Of a DNA stretch of 34,583 nucleotides, positions 28,044 through 34,583 are shown piece after piece; position 1 is the stretch's first letter, and every line of letters begins with the position of its first letter. The stretch is from a virus. The position numbers and the translations under genes are program-made. The notes below the pieces were generated by a model. That model saw nothing but the letters and a program-made list of their open reading frames with translations. It did no database searches and had not been told where the DNA came from. Location of the stretch: IMG/VR virus record IMGVR_UViG_3300038701_001616, positions 1 to 34,583 of that record; one strand, 5' to 3'.

Positions 28044-29041
28044 TAGACCGCTCCCTGATATGCTTGCCAGCCCATCCAGTTGCCGATGCCGTTCTGCACC
28101 GCGTTGGTCGCGCCCATCCAGCCCGCCGCCTGCGCGTTCCCGAGATTGGCCAGCGCGTTGCTGGTCCCGGTCGCGTAGTTCGTTCCTGCGGTAAGCTGCT
28201 GGGAATTTGCATTCTGCCCGTACCCAGCGATTCCGCTAAGGCCCGCCAGATAGTTCTGGTAGTCAGCCGCGCCGATGTTCTGGCCAAATTCTGTCAGCGC
28301 CTGCCCGGTTGCGCCGCTGAACAGGTTGCCCCGGCTGGCTGCGCTGCTGTCGATAGCCCGCACACCCTCATTGAAGCGATAGTTATATCCCGGCGTTGCC
28401 ATATAGCCGCCGTAGGTTTCACCGCCGCCGCGTTCTGCGATTGGCCCCGCGCCATTGCCGACCGAGATATTGCCGCTCGGGCTTCCTGCCTGCGATGCCA
28501 TGGCCGAAAGCGTCCCGCCGCCGCCTGTCGGGCCACCGTTGACCCGCACCGCCGATTGTGTTCCCGGCTGTCCACCGGGTTGCCCGCCCGTGTTCGGCTG
28601 CACCACACTAGGCCGCGCGCCGCCGGGGATGTTCGAACCGTCCAAGCCCAGCCAGTTGTATTCGCCCTGGGGATAGGACCGATCAAGCCCCGCAACGCCG
28701 CGAATAGACCGGCGGAAATCACCGGCGGGCATGTAGTCGCCGCGCTGGTTAAAGTCGATGTCCGCTTGCGTCAGCCCTTGCGGTGCCTGTTGCTGCTGTG
28801 GCTGCGCCGCTGGCTGCGTCTGTGAGCCCGGCATAGGACCAAGGCCATATTCGTACATCAGCGCATCCAGCGCCGTTGTGCCTGCGTCCCGCCAAGGCTG
28901 CGTCAGTTCGGTGTTCTGGTCGAAGATGTACCGCTGAACATCCGCTTGCGCCTGCGCCGCGTCAGCCTGCGCGCCCGCCGCCTGCGACGAGCCGAACATG
29001 CCGATCAGCGACGAGCCAACCATTGCTTCACCCATGCCCAT
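28043..29041 (-). CDS. DNA transfer/ejection protein (332 aa)
   Basis: A 332-residue protein starting MGMGEAMVGS, with an Ala/Gln-rich helix (AGAQADAAQAQADVQRYIFDQN, about 22-43) and a glycine/proline-rich middle. The C-terminal block (FNEGVRAIDSSAASRGNLFSGATGQALTEFG, then QNYLAGLSGIAGYGQNA) closely resembles the conserved end of phage DNA transfer proteins in this position. It would be packaged in the head and ejected with the DNA. The start overlaps little with its neighbour (gap of two bases). Confidence 0.82.
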   Translation of the reverse strand: MGMGEAMVGSSLIGMFGSSQAAGAQADAAQAQADVQRYIFDQNTELTQPWRDAGTTALDALMYEYGLGPMPGSQTQPAAQPQQQQAPQGLTQADIDFNQRGDYMPAGDFRRSIRGVAGLDRSYPQGEYNWLGLDGSNIPGGARPSVVQPNTGGQPGGQPGTQSAVRVNGGPTGGGGTLSAMASQAGSPSGNISVGNGAGPIAERGGGETYGGYMATPGYNYRFNEGVRAIDSSAASRGNLFSGATGQALTEFGQNIGAADYQNYLAGLSGIAGYGQNANSQQLTAGTNYATGTSNALANLGNAQAAGWMGATNAVQNGIGNWMGWQAYQGAV

Positions 29042-29042
29042 A

Positions 29043-29420
29043 TTACATGCCCACCATGATTATATTGCCCGATGGGAGGGGAATTTCCCCGTCCCGCTGA
29101 AAGCCAATGCGCAGCGCAAGCCGCACCATCAGCCGGTTTCTTTTGTCGATCCAGCCGACCAGACGTTCGGGCCGCTGCTCTCTCAGAAATGCCTGAATAA
29201 TCCGCCGCGCCGGGGCTTCCGTGTGGCCCCATGCTTCCGGCTTTACCGCGATATGACCGGCCCACACTCCGGGCCAATACGAAGGGTGAAACACCCCGCA
29301 CACATCACCATCCGCCCAATATTGGAACGGCTCACCCGGCAGCTTGTCCGCCGTGATGCCTTTGTACTCCTGCGAAGGGTGCGCAAAGTATTCCCGCGCC
29401 GCCTCAACATCAATTCTCAA
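29043..29420 (-). CDS. P22 gp14-like protein (DUF2824/GNAT-like)
   Basis: A 125-residue protein starting MRIDVEAARE. It has the look of an acetyltransferase-like fold: GDVCGVFHPSYWPGVWAGHIAVKPEAWGH (38-66), ARRIIQAFLREQRPERLVGWIDKRNRLMVRLALRIGF and the final beta strand. The same size and position, between stabilisation and ejection proteins, are held by P22 gp14, a head-assembly factor. Enzymatic activity is not implied. Confidence 0.7.
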   Translation of the reverse strand: MRIDVEAAREYFAHPSQEYKGITADKLPGEPFQYWADGDVCGVFHPSYWPGVWAGHIAVKPEAWGHTEAPARRIIQAFLREQRPERLVGWIDKRNRLMVRLALRIGFQRDGEIPLPSGNIIMVGM

Positions 29421-29656
29421 CTCACAACGGCCCTGTCCGTGCAGCGCCGCCAGTCCGTGCCGTCGAAAAACGCCATGACCGCGCCGCCCGATTCATCCGG
29501 GATATAGGCCATGGTTCCGGCTGGATAATCCGACGCCGCTGGCAAGCCTGCCGCCGCAAACGTCAGGGGGTCACGCAATGCCGCCGCCCATTCCAGAAAT
29601 TCAAGCGACGGTCTGTCGCCAGCCGTGATTGGCGTTTGAAGGTCGATCCGCTTCAT
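29417..29656 (-). CDS. Small virion-region protein (79 aa)
   Basis: Starts MKRIDLQTPI. Its segments include LEFLEWAAALRDPLTFAAAGLP (19-40) and AGTMAYIPDESGGAVMAFFDGTDWRRC (46-72); the latter is a beta-hairpin motif common in fibre and baseplate proteins. It overlaps both neighbours by four bases (ATGA). Probably a minor structural protein; not identified further. Confidence 0.7.
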   Translation of the reverse strand: MKRIDLQTPITAGDRPSLEFLEWAAALRDPLTFAAAGLPAASDYPAGTMAYIPDESGGAVMAFFDGTDWRRCTDRAVVS

Positions 29657-31101
29657 GACAGAACCACCCGGCAGTTGCTTTGAAACTCAACGTCCGCAGG
29701 CTCAGAGCAAGACACTTCCGCCGTGAATTGCCGACCCTGCCCCAGCGCGCGCCAGATTGTCCGCTTGTTGTACCGGCCAAGCGCGCCCATGCTCTTGACG
29801 CGGATTTTCGACCAGTGGTGGCCGCTGTCCAGCGATAGCCGCAGGGAACACTCCGCATCCCGCGCATAGTCACCCTGAACATAAGCCCCGATTGCATTGC
29901 CCGCGCTGTCCGTGATTGGCACGTTGTCGCTATCCGCCAGCACATGCAGGCGCCGGGATGATGCGCTGAGGCTGTGCGTCCCGCTGTTCGGAAAGACCTC
30001 GAGTTCGGCCAGTGACGCCCGGTTGCCATCCATATACAGCGTGTTGCTGACCATCATTCGGCGCAACGGCTCATTCGGATCTGCATTGACGCGGCTCAGA
30101 AAGTTGACCTGCCCTGCATCCGTGCCGGTGTACCAAACGTCATGACGCTTTGCCGTGGCCACAACGTCCCATTCGTAAAGGTCCGTTCCGCGCGCCCGCT
30201 CGTGCCATTCCTTGGTCGACAGATCGAGACACCACGCGGGGCGATCCGCAAAGCGAACGCAGCAGATCTTCTGCCCTTCGTCCTCGTAGTAAAACGCCCG
30301 CTCCGGCGTTCCGTCAGCGATTGCCGCCTCCATGGCCCGCGATGACACCGCAGCCATTTGCCCGCCGCTCATGACATAGGCAACGTCATCGTCGCCGATG
30401 AAAAAGAACCCATCGTCAAAGACCGCGACAAGGCCGTAAGCCTTAAGCCCGCGATCCAGCACGGCACCCGGCAGGCGCTGGAATGCGTTCGCCCCGGAAA
30501 GGCCTGTCTCGCCCCAGATTTCAATGGACCGCTCACCCATCAGGTACAGCCGCCCGCCGTGCGCAATGACGCGCAGAATGTCGTCGTCGCGCGCTTCCTT
30601 GGTGGCGAAGTTCAGCGCCTGGAATGTGTCAGGGTCTGCAACATCCGACCACTGGAACCGCCGCCCGCCGCTCTCGCTGATAATCGTGCGCTGGCCCAAA
30701 AATGCGCAGGACGCCGGATCGAACAAGGTCGTCGGCTGCGCAAGCGTGGTGCCATCCCATGTGTAGTAATCGCCACCGCCCGCCAGCGTCACAACGCCGT
30801 TATTGGTCGCCAAGGTGCTGGCCGCGTTCACAACGCTGCCCACGACCGTCTGCCCGCCTGTCGCGGATATGCGGACCAGCTCACCGCCGCAGGAGGCGTA
30901 CAGATCATCCCCCAGCGTAATCAGGTCGCGCATGAAAATGTTGTCAGTGTCGGCGTATGCAACCTCGCCCAGCACCGACCGAATGACATAGCGTGATTGG
31001 CCCATGACAGGAACGCGGTAGCAGTTCACAAGCCGCGAGGTATTGGCGGAAATGTGATTCCGGTCTTGGCTTGTCTGGCCGACGAATTCGAGCATCGGCA
31101 T
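29653..31101 (-). CDS. P22 gp10-like packaged-DNA stabilisation protein (482 aa)
   Basis: A 482-residue beta-propeller-like protein starting MPMLEFVGQT. It carries typical features of the family: NTSRLVNCYRVPVMGQSRYVIRSV near the start, SESGGRRFQWSDVADPDTF (143-161), HGGRLYLMGERSIEIWGETG (about 177-196), and CLDLSTKEWHERA. In P22-like phages this protein seals the portal channel after packaging and joins the tail needle/tailspike. Position after the adaptor gene agrees. The family assignment is by pattern recognition. Confidence 0.85.
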   Translation of the reverse strand: MPMLEFVGQTSQDRNHISANTSRLVNCYRVPVMGQSRYVIRSVLGEVAYADTDNIFMRDLITLGDDLYASCGGELVRISATGGQTVVGSVVNAASTLATNNGVVTLAGGGDYYTWDGTTLAQPTTLFDPASCAFLGQRTIISESGGRRFQWSDVADPDTFQALNFATKEARDDDILRVIAHGGRLYLMGERSIEIWGETGLSGANAFQRLPGAVLDRGLKAYGLVAVFDDGFFFIGDDDVAYVMSGGQMAAVSSRAMEAAIADGTPERAFYYEDEGQKICCVRFADRPAWCLDLSTKEWHERARGTDLYEWDVVATAKRHDVWYTGTDAGQVNFLSRVNADPNEPLRRMMVSNTLYMDGNRASLAELEVFPNSGTHSLSASSRRLHVLADSDNVPITDSAGNAIGAYVQGDYARDAECSLRLSLDSGHHWSKIRVKSMGALGRYNKRTIWRALGQGRQFTAEVSCSEPADVEFQSNCRVVLS

Positions 31102-31442
31102 TAGAAAAACTGCGCCTCAGTTGGCCGGTGGATTTCGCCGCCCATTTCGTCACGCAAAACCCCACGAACGCCCTGCGCCCGCAAAGGCACATATTGAGGC
31201 TTTGCGTAGCCGGTGCAGATAGAGCCAGCCACCGCCGACGCCATGTGCAGCCAAAGGCGGTCAGGCACAGCGTCTACTGTCCATTCCGGCGCCAGGCCGT
31301 AGGTTTCGCCAAGTTCGGCATATATCGCGTCAAGATGCGCTCTTGCTCTTTCGTGGTCGGCCCCGCTTGGATCTTCGTCCAGCGCCGTCACCTCGATCAT
31401 CCGCAGCGCTTCCGTTGTCACGTCCAAGGCTGTTCTCGTCAT
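31101..31442 (-). CDS. Head-tail adaptor (P22 gp4-type position)
   Basis: A 113-residue, mostly helical protein starting MTRTALDVTT, with a GAGGTGAC ribosome site. Segments such as ALRMIEVTALDEDPSGADHERARAHLDAIYAEL (12-44) and LHMASAVAGSICTGYAKP suit phage adaptor folds. It follows the capsid gene and precedes the DNA-stabilisation protein, as adaptors do. The start lies inside the upstream frame, giving an overlap of 113 bases. Confidence 0.75.
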   Translation of the reverse strand: MTRTALDVTTEALRMIEVTALDEDPSGADHERARAHLDAIYAELGETYGLAPEWTVDAVPDRLWLHMASAVAGSICTGYAKPQYVPLRAQGVRGVLRDEMGGEIHRPTEAQFF

Positions 31443-31575
31443 GTGTCACCTCGATCAGCGGATGATTGCGGACAAACTCAAAAGCGACTTCAGGAACCGC
31501 TCTTTCTTCGCCCTTGAAAAACGTTACGCCCATCACGGGCAATTTATGCTGGGGGCCTTTGTAAACCGCGCGCAT
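31330..31575 (-). CDS. Small protein with basic tail (81 aa)
   Basis: Start at 31575 (MRAVYKGPQH) because GAAGGG lies in register. Residues 1-45 form a beta-rich small domain (LPVMGVTFFKGEERAVPEVAFEFVRNHPLIEV), common in phage structural blocks. The last 30 residues are acidic, then strongly basic (GRRSKRGRPRKSKSAS), and are encoded inside the adaptor gene in another frame. A basic tail could bind DNA or RNA. Whether the tail is made or is read-through into the next gene cannot be told. Confidence 0.62.
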   Translation of the reverse strand: MRAVYKGPQHKLPVMGVTFFKGEERAVPEVAFEFVRNHPLIEVTHDENSLGRDNGSAADDRGDGAGRRSKRGRPRKSKSAS

Positions 31576-31593
31576 GTCATATCCCTTCAAGCG

Positions 31594-31616
31594 AAAGGGG
31601 CGACCGAAGCCGCCCC
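31594..31616 (-). terminator. Terminator after the major capsid gene
   Basis: On the minus strand an 8-bp stem (GGGGCGGC with GTCGCCCC, one G-U pair) closes a TTCG tetraloop and is followed by TTTC, seven bases past the capsid stop. The T-run is short, so it probably lowers downstream expression relative to capsid rather than ending the operon. Confidence 0.72.
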
Positions 31617-31622
31617 GATCAG

Positions 31623-32717
31623 TTACGCGTCAGCCACGCAGGCCATGTAGCCCGTGACAATGCCGTGATCCTTCGTCGCGCTGTCCGTGTCGAAGATCAT
31701 CTTGCCGAAGTTGCCCATCTCGTTGATGGCGCAGCCGTGCTTGTCGCCGTAGTCGAACTTTTCTTCGGCGGTGTACCAGCGCTTTTTGATGCCATAAGCC
31801 ATCGCCTGCGAACCGCACATGAACACCGGGGAAACGTCGATGCTGGAAGCGCCGACACCGGACAAGACGGGCATGTCATCAATCTCTTTGAAGATGATCC
31901 CGTCCCACTCGACATCGCCGCCCTTGAACAGCTTTTCGTTCTGCATGCGCAGGCCGACATCGCGCTGCGCAGTCTGAATCACCGTGTCCGATTTCAGGTC
32001 ACGGAATACAAACGGGTGCAGATAGGCGACGTAGAAGCGACGGCCCGAGGATTCCGACCGGATGGGGCGAATTTTCGGGGTCGCGGTCAGCGCCATGCGC
32101 TTCATGACCGATGCAATGCCCGTGGTGAACACGTCATTCGTTGCGTCAACGGCCCCCAGCGAACCGGAGTGGTCATAGGTCGCGCCGCCAGCCGGGGCCG
32201 TGGTGGACAGATTGCTCTGGGCCGCCCCGAAAAGCACGCGGTCGGTGTTGTCATCCAGCCAAGCGTCTTTCTGCGCCTCAGTTGCCGACCCGTAGGCCAC
32301 GCCCTGGATGTCGTGCATATGGCCAATGATACGGTCGCGCGTATCTTCCATGGCCCAATCTTTCAGCACGTCCTTGGCCGCGTTGCGCAGGCCAATCGCC
32401 GAATACTGTTCCTCGATGTCGGAAACGCGAACCGCGTGGCGGCGCTTCGTGATGTCCAGCGTGAAGTCGCGGCTATCAAGCGCCTCTTCGTTGCCTTCCA
32501 GCGTAGACGAGCCGGTTACGCCCGCCCCGGTCAAACGATTGACCAGCGCCCACGTCATCGTCTTGCCCTTGCTGGAACCGAATTCCTTGACGTGGATCAC
32601 GTTGTTCGGGCTGGTGCCCATTTCCGATTTGAAACGGTTCTCCTGGACATATTCCTTGAAGAACTTGTCGTCCCACTGTTGGACCGTAAGGCCCGTTGCT
32701 GCTGTGGTATCAGCCAT
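31623..32717 (-). CDS. Major capsid protein (N4 gp56-like family)
   Basis: A 364-residue capsid protein starting MADTTAATGL. It matches the general pattern of N4 gp56-type HK97-fold capsid proteins. There is an N-terminal WDDKFFKEYVQENRFKSEMG (15-34), a TMTWALVNRLTG strand, DFTLDITKRRHAVRVSDIEEQYS (85-107), SSGRRFYVAYLHPFVFRDL, and FKEIDDMPVL with a glycine-rich C-terminal part. A strong hairpin follows the gene, as is common for highly expressed capsid genes. The upstream neighbour is a scaffold-like gene. Confidence 0.87.
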   Translation of the reverse strand: MADTTAATGLTVQQWDDKFFKEYVQENRFKSEMGTSPNNVIHVKEFGSSKGKTMTWALVNRLTGAGVTGSSTLEGNEEALDSRDFTLDITKRRHAVRVSDIEEQYSAIGLRNAAKDVLKDWAMEDTRDRIIGHMHDIQGVAYGSATEAQKDAWLDDNTDRVLFGAAQSNLSTTAPAGGATYDHSGSLGAVDATNDVFTTGIASVMKRMALTATPKIRPIRSESSGRRFYVAYLHPFVFRDLKSDTVIQTAQRDVGLRMQNEKLFKGGDVEWDGIIFKEIDDMPVLSGVGASSIDVSPVFMCGSQAMAYGIKKRWYTAEEKFDYGDKHGCAINEMGNFGKMIFDTDSATKDHGIVTGYMACVADA

Positions 32718-32746
32718 TGATCATATCCTTGATATATAGCGCGGGG

Positions 32747-33448
32747 CTACTCCCCAATCAGGGAAGTCAAATCCGCTGGACCTTGCCAGCCGGGGGATGA
32801 ATTGCCGCCGCTGCCGTTTGCACCTGCAAGCGATGGGGCTGCTTTGCTTGCCATCGCTTGCGCCTGTTTCGTTGCCATCTCTGCATTGAGTTTCGCGCGG
32901 ATTTCAGCCTCCAGCTTCGCCTTGTAGGCCGCTGGATCTGCGCCGACTTCCTGCGCGGTTTTCTGCGCGTCCACATACGCCTTAGCGGCATGGAACGGGG
33001 AAGCCTCATGGACGAACTGCTGCGACTGCTGAGGGTGTGCATTGAAATACTCCATGACCTCCTGAACGGCCTCAACGCCAAATTCCCGCTCGGCGAAGAA
33101 CTTGGACATTTGCAGCTTGTGCTGCGTCGTCGTCTGTTGCACCTGCCGCTGAACGTATTGCTGGTATCCCTGCGGATCCTCGAACACGTCAGGCGGGGGC
33201 GGGGGCGCGGCCTGCTGCTGTGGTTGCTGCTGCTGGTGACGATCTGCGATTTGCGCTTTGAGATCATCACGCATCGACTTGAACACAGCCAATGGAACAG
33301 TCGGTTCCTCCGGCGTTTCAGCCTTTTCAGGTTCCGGTGTTTCCGTTTGCTCCGGCTCTGGTGTTTCCACCTGCTCCGGCGCTTCCGCTTGCACAGTTTC
33401 TGCGGCCTCCGGGGCTTCCCCCGAAAGCATTTCATCAATATCAGACAT
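32747..33448 (-). CDS. Capsid scaffolding protein (233 aa)
   Basis: Starts MSDIDEMLSG behind GAGGAAAG. The plan is that of a scaffold. There is a very acidic N-terminus with Pro-Glu repeats (TPEPEQTETPEPEKAETPEEP, around 28-48), a Gln/Pro-rich linker (QQQQPQQQAAPPPPPD) and a helical coiled-coil core (about 90-200: VQRQVQQTTTQHKLQ, YKAKLEAEIRAKLNAEMATKQ). The C-terminal tail is short. It sits between portal and capsid genes, its usual place. The sequence is low in complexity, so the family rests on shape and position. Confidence 0.85.
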   Translation of the reverse strand: MSDIDEMLSGEAPEAAETVQAEAPEQVETPEPEQTETPEPEKAETPEEPTVPLAVFKSMRDDLKAQIADRHQQQQPQQQAAPPPPPDVFEDPQGYQQYVQRQVQQTTTQHKLQMSKFFAEREFGVEAVQEVMEYFNAHPQQSQQFVHEASPFHAAKAYVDAQKTAQEVGADPAAYKAKLEAEIRAKLNAEMATKQAQAMASKAAPSLAGANGSGGNSSPGWQGPADLTSLIGE

Positions 33449-33489
33449 AGACTTTCCTCGTGTCGTGAAGGATTACGAAACGCCCGTGA

Positions 33490-33527
33490 CCCGGCGGCGG
33501 TGTTCGCCCGTTAAATCCCGGCGGCGG
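33490..33527. repeat. Direct repeat CCCGGCGGCGG in the portal-scaffold gap
   Basis: Two perfect 11-bp copies (33490-33500 and 33517-33527) occur in the 85-bp gap upstream of the scaffold gene. Nothing else is visible there besides the scaffold's ribosome site. The copies could bind a regulator or be chance in GC-rich DNA. Confidence 0.4.
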
Positions 33528-33533
33528 ATACTC

Positions 33534-34583
33534 TCAACCGATCATCCCCTGCGTAGACCCGAACCGGGCCTCCTGCATTGTCTTGATCGCGTCGGCGTGG
33601 TTTTGCGCGGCTTGCGTCATTGTCTCGCGCGTTTCTGCCTGCGTCTTGCCAAGTTCGGCCTTAGCCGATTCTGCGGCTAACTGCTCTTGCGGCGAAGGCT
33701 GACGCTGCTGCATTTTCTCAAGCAGTTTTTCCTTCTTCGACGCGGGCATTGTCGGGTCGGCCTCGATCAGCACGTCAGGCGGGATGATCTGGCCATATTT
33801 CAGAAGCGCCTCGAATGTCTCGCCCGCAAGCGTGATCCGGTCGGGGGCTTCTTCGATGATGATATCAACATCCATTCGGGTGATGTCGTTTTCGACCTCA
33901 ACCACCATGCTCAGGCGCGGGTCATTCGGCATAAGCCCCATTTGCATTGCAACGGCCTGCGCCTGCTCTGGCGGCAACTGCCCCAGCTTTTCGCCAAAGG
34001 CCACGGGGCGATTCATCGAGGCGAAACGCATGTTGCGGTCGTCGTCAGTGATCCGAACCCACTTTTCCCCGGTCCAGAATTGCTTGATGCGCTGCCACAT
34101 GGCTTCGAAGCACCGTTGCGTGAAATTGCGCAACTCGTCCAACTCCGGCGCAATCTCGATCATGCCGCCCTGCTGCCGCGCCAAGACCGCTCGACCACTG
34201 GAACTCTCGCCGGTTTCGCCCTCAAGCGCCGAATTGGCCCCCATCAGGTCGATCTCGTTCTTGGCCTCCTGCAAGAGCATGACGTGCGCCTGGGCCATGT
34301 CGTTTGTGGGCAGGATTTCGAACTCGTCCCGATCCGCCTCAACAATTCCGTCAGGCTTGGCCAGTTCCCGGCTCAGCTTTTGCCGATCCTGCGCCGCCGC
34401 TGCCGAGACGCGAACCTGCCGCATCGTCATCAGATGCAGCGCCTTGGAACGCCGCTTGTTCACCTCGTCCTGCGGCCCGAACATATCACGCACAACGCCA
34501 TAGCGGTCATTGTCACGCCCGACATAGAGCGATTGCATGATGAGCGGGCAGACGCTTTCGCCGTATTCGTCTGTGTACGGGCC
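33534..34583 (-). CDS. Portal protein, P22-like, partial
   Basis: The C-terminal 349 residues of the portal protein; the frame is open to the right edge (the codons before the first internal Met read GPYTDEYGESVCPL). It shows P22/gp1-like features: RYGVVRDMFGPQDEVNKRRSKALHLM, a region rich in GESSSGRAVLARQQGGMIEIAPELDELR (from about 124), and MWQRIKQFWTGEKWVRITDDD. The C-terminal coiled part (LLEKMQQRQPSPQEQ, then AKAELGKTQAETRETM) resembles the barrel/tail of portals. The dodecamer would form the DNA gate at the packaging vertex. Confidence 0.88.
   Translation of the reverse strand, partial: GPYTDEYGESVCPLIMQSLYVGRDNDRYGVVRDMFGPQDEVNKRRSKALHLMTMRQVRVSAAAAQDRQKLSRELAKPDGIVEADRDEFEILPTNDMAQAHVMLLQEAKNEIDLMGANSALEGETGESSSGRAVLARQQGGMIEIAPELDELRNFTQRCFEAMWQRIKQFWTGEKWVRITDDDRNMRFASMNRPVAFGEKLGQLPPEQAQAVAMQMGLMPNDPRLSMVVEVENDITRMDVDIIIEEAPDRITLAGETFEALLKYGQIIPPDVLIEADPTMPASKKEKLLEKMQQRQPSPQEQLAAESAKAELGKTQAETRETMTQAAQNHADAIKTMQEARFGSTQGMIG

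Noticed and set aside
31665-32720. Plus-strand open frame (351 codons) opposite the major capsid gene
   Set aside because: Mirror of a strongly coding minus gene; composition (His, Arg, Val-rich) is typical of an antisense shadow.

Overview
The window looks like most of the genome of a temperate, P22-like podovirus of an alphaproteobacterium, probably in the Rhodobacterales/Roseobacter group. The evidence is the high-GC coding, the P22-type portal/stabilisation/ejection gene order, a capsid protein resembling the N4 gp56 family, an integrase, and an immunity region. A copy of a tRNA 3' end sits in front of the integrase with phage genes on both sides. This suggests attP of a free (or circularly joined) phage genome rather than a prophage end. 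The terminase genes and the portal N-terminus lie outside the window.

Layout. (1) 1-6255, minus strand: the early left operon. From its promoter it runs through a Cro-like regulator, a hairpin-rich leader with a strong terminator, a RusA resolvase, a probable ssDNA-binding protein, a primase-polymerase/helicase, an eleven-copy iteron array (putative origin) and small early genes. (2) 6256-6911: the immunity region. A CI-like repressor on the plus strand is flanked by operators of the form TGCACGC-N4-GCGTGC, and two of these fill the -35/-10 spacer of outward-facing promoters. (3) 6912-12907, plus strand: the early right operon of small, tightly coupled genes, then a MazG-like protein, a cytosine methyltransferase-like protein, a DUF5131 (Gp37/Gp68) protein and an excisionase. 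(4) 12904-14043: the integrase (minus) and attP. (5) 14142-17663: an accessory region with three minus genes, including a resolvase-like domain without catalytic residues, five small plus genes behind a good promoter, and a sulfotransferase-like gene. (6) 17647-34583, minus strand: the late operon. Read from 34583 down it encodes portal, scaffold, major capsid, adaptor, DNA stabilisation protein, ejection proteins with an M15 peptidase, tail fibre, tailspike, small membrane (holin-candidate) proteins, a GH19-type endolysin and overlapping spanins, ending at a terminator.

How the parts work together. CI probably silences both early operons through the shared operators. On induction the left operon makes the replication proteins, which would act at the iterons, and the right operon makes accessory proteins and Xis. 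Int/Xis act on attP. The late operon builds the particle and lyses the host.

The most unusual element is a gap of about 350 bp just upstream of the endolysin. It can fold into an elaborate RNA of about 310 nt, with an 8-bp closing stem, a long imperfect helix of about 20 bp and several local hairpins. I do not recognise its family. Other points of interest are iterons inside a translationally coupled ORF, the degenerate resolvase, a plus-strand two-TM gene inside the late operon, a 28-bp leader duplication and recurring gene-junction cassettes.
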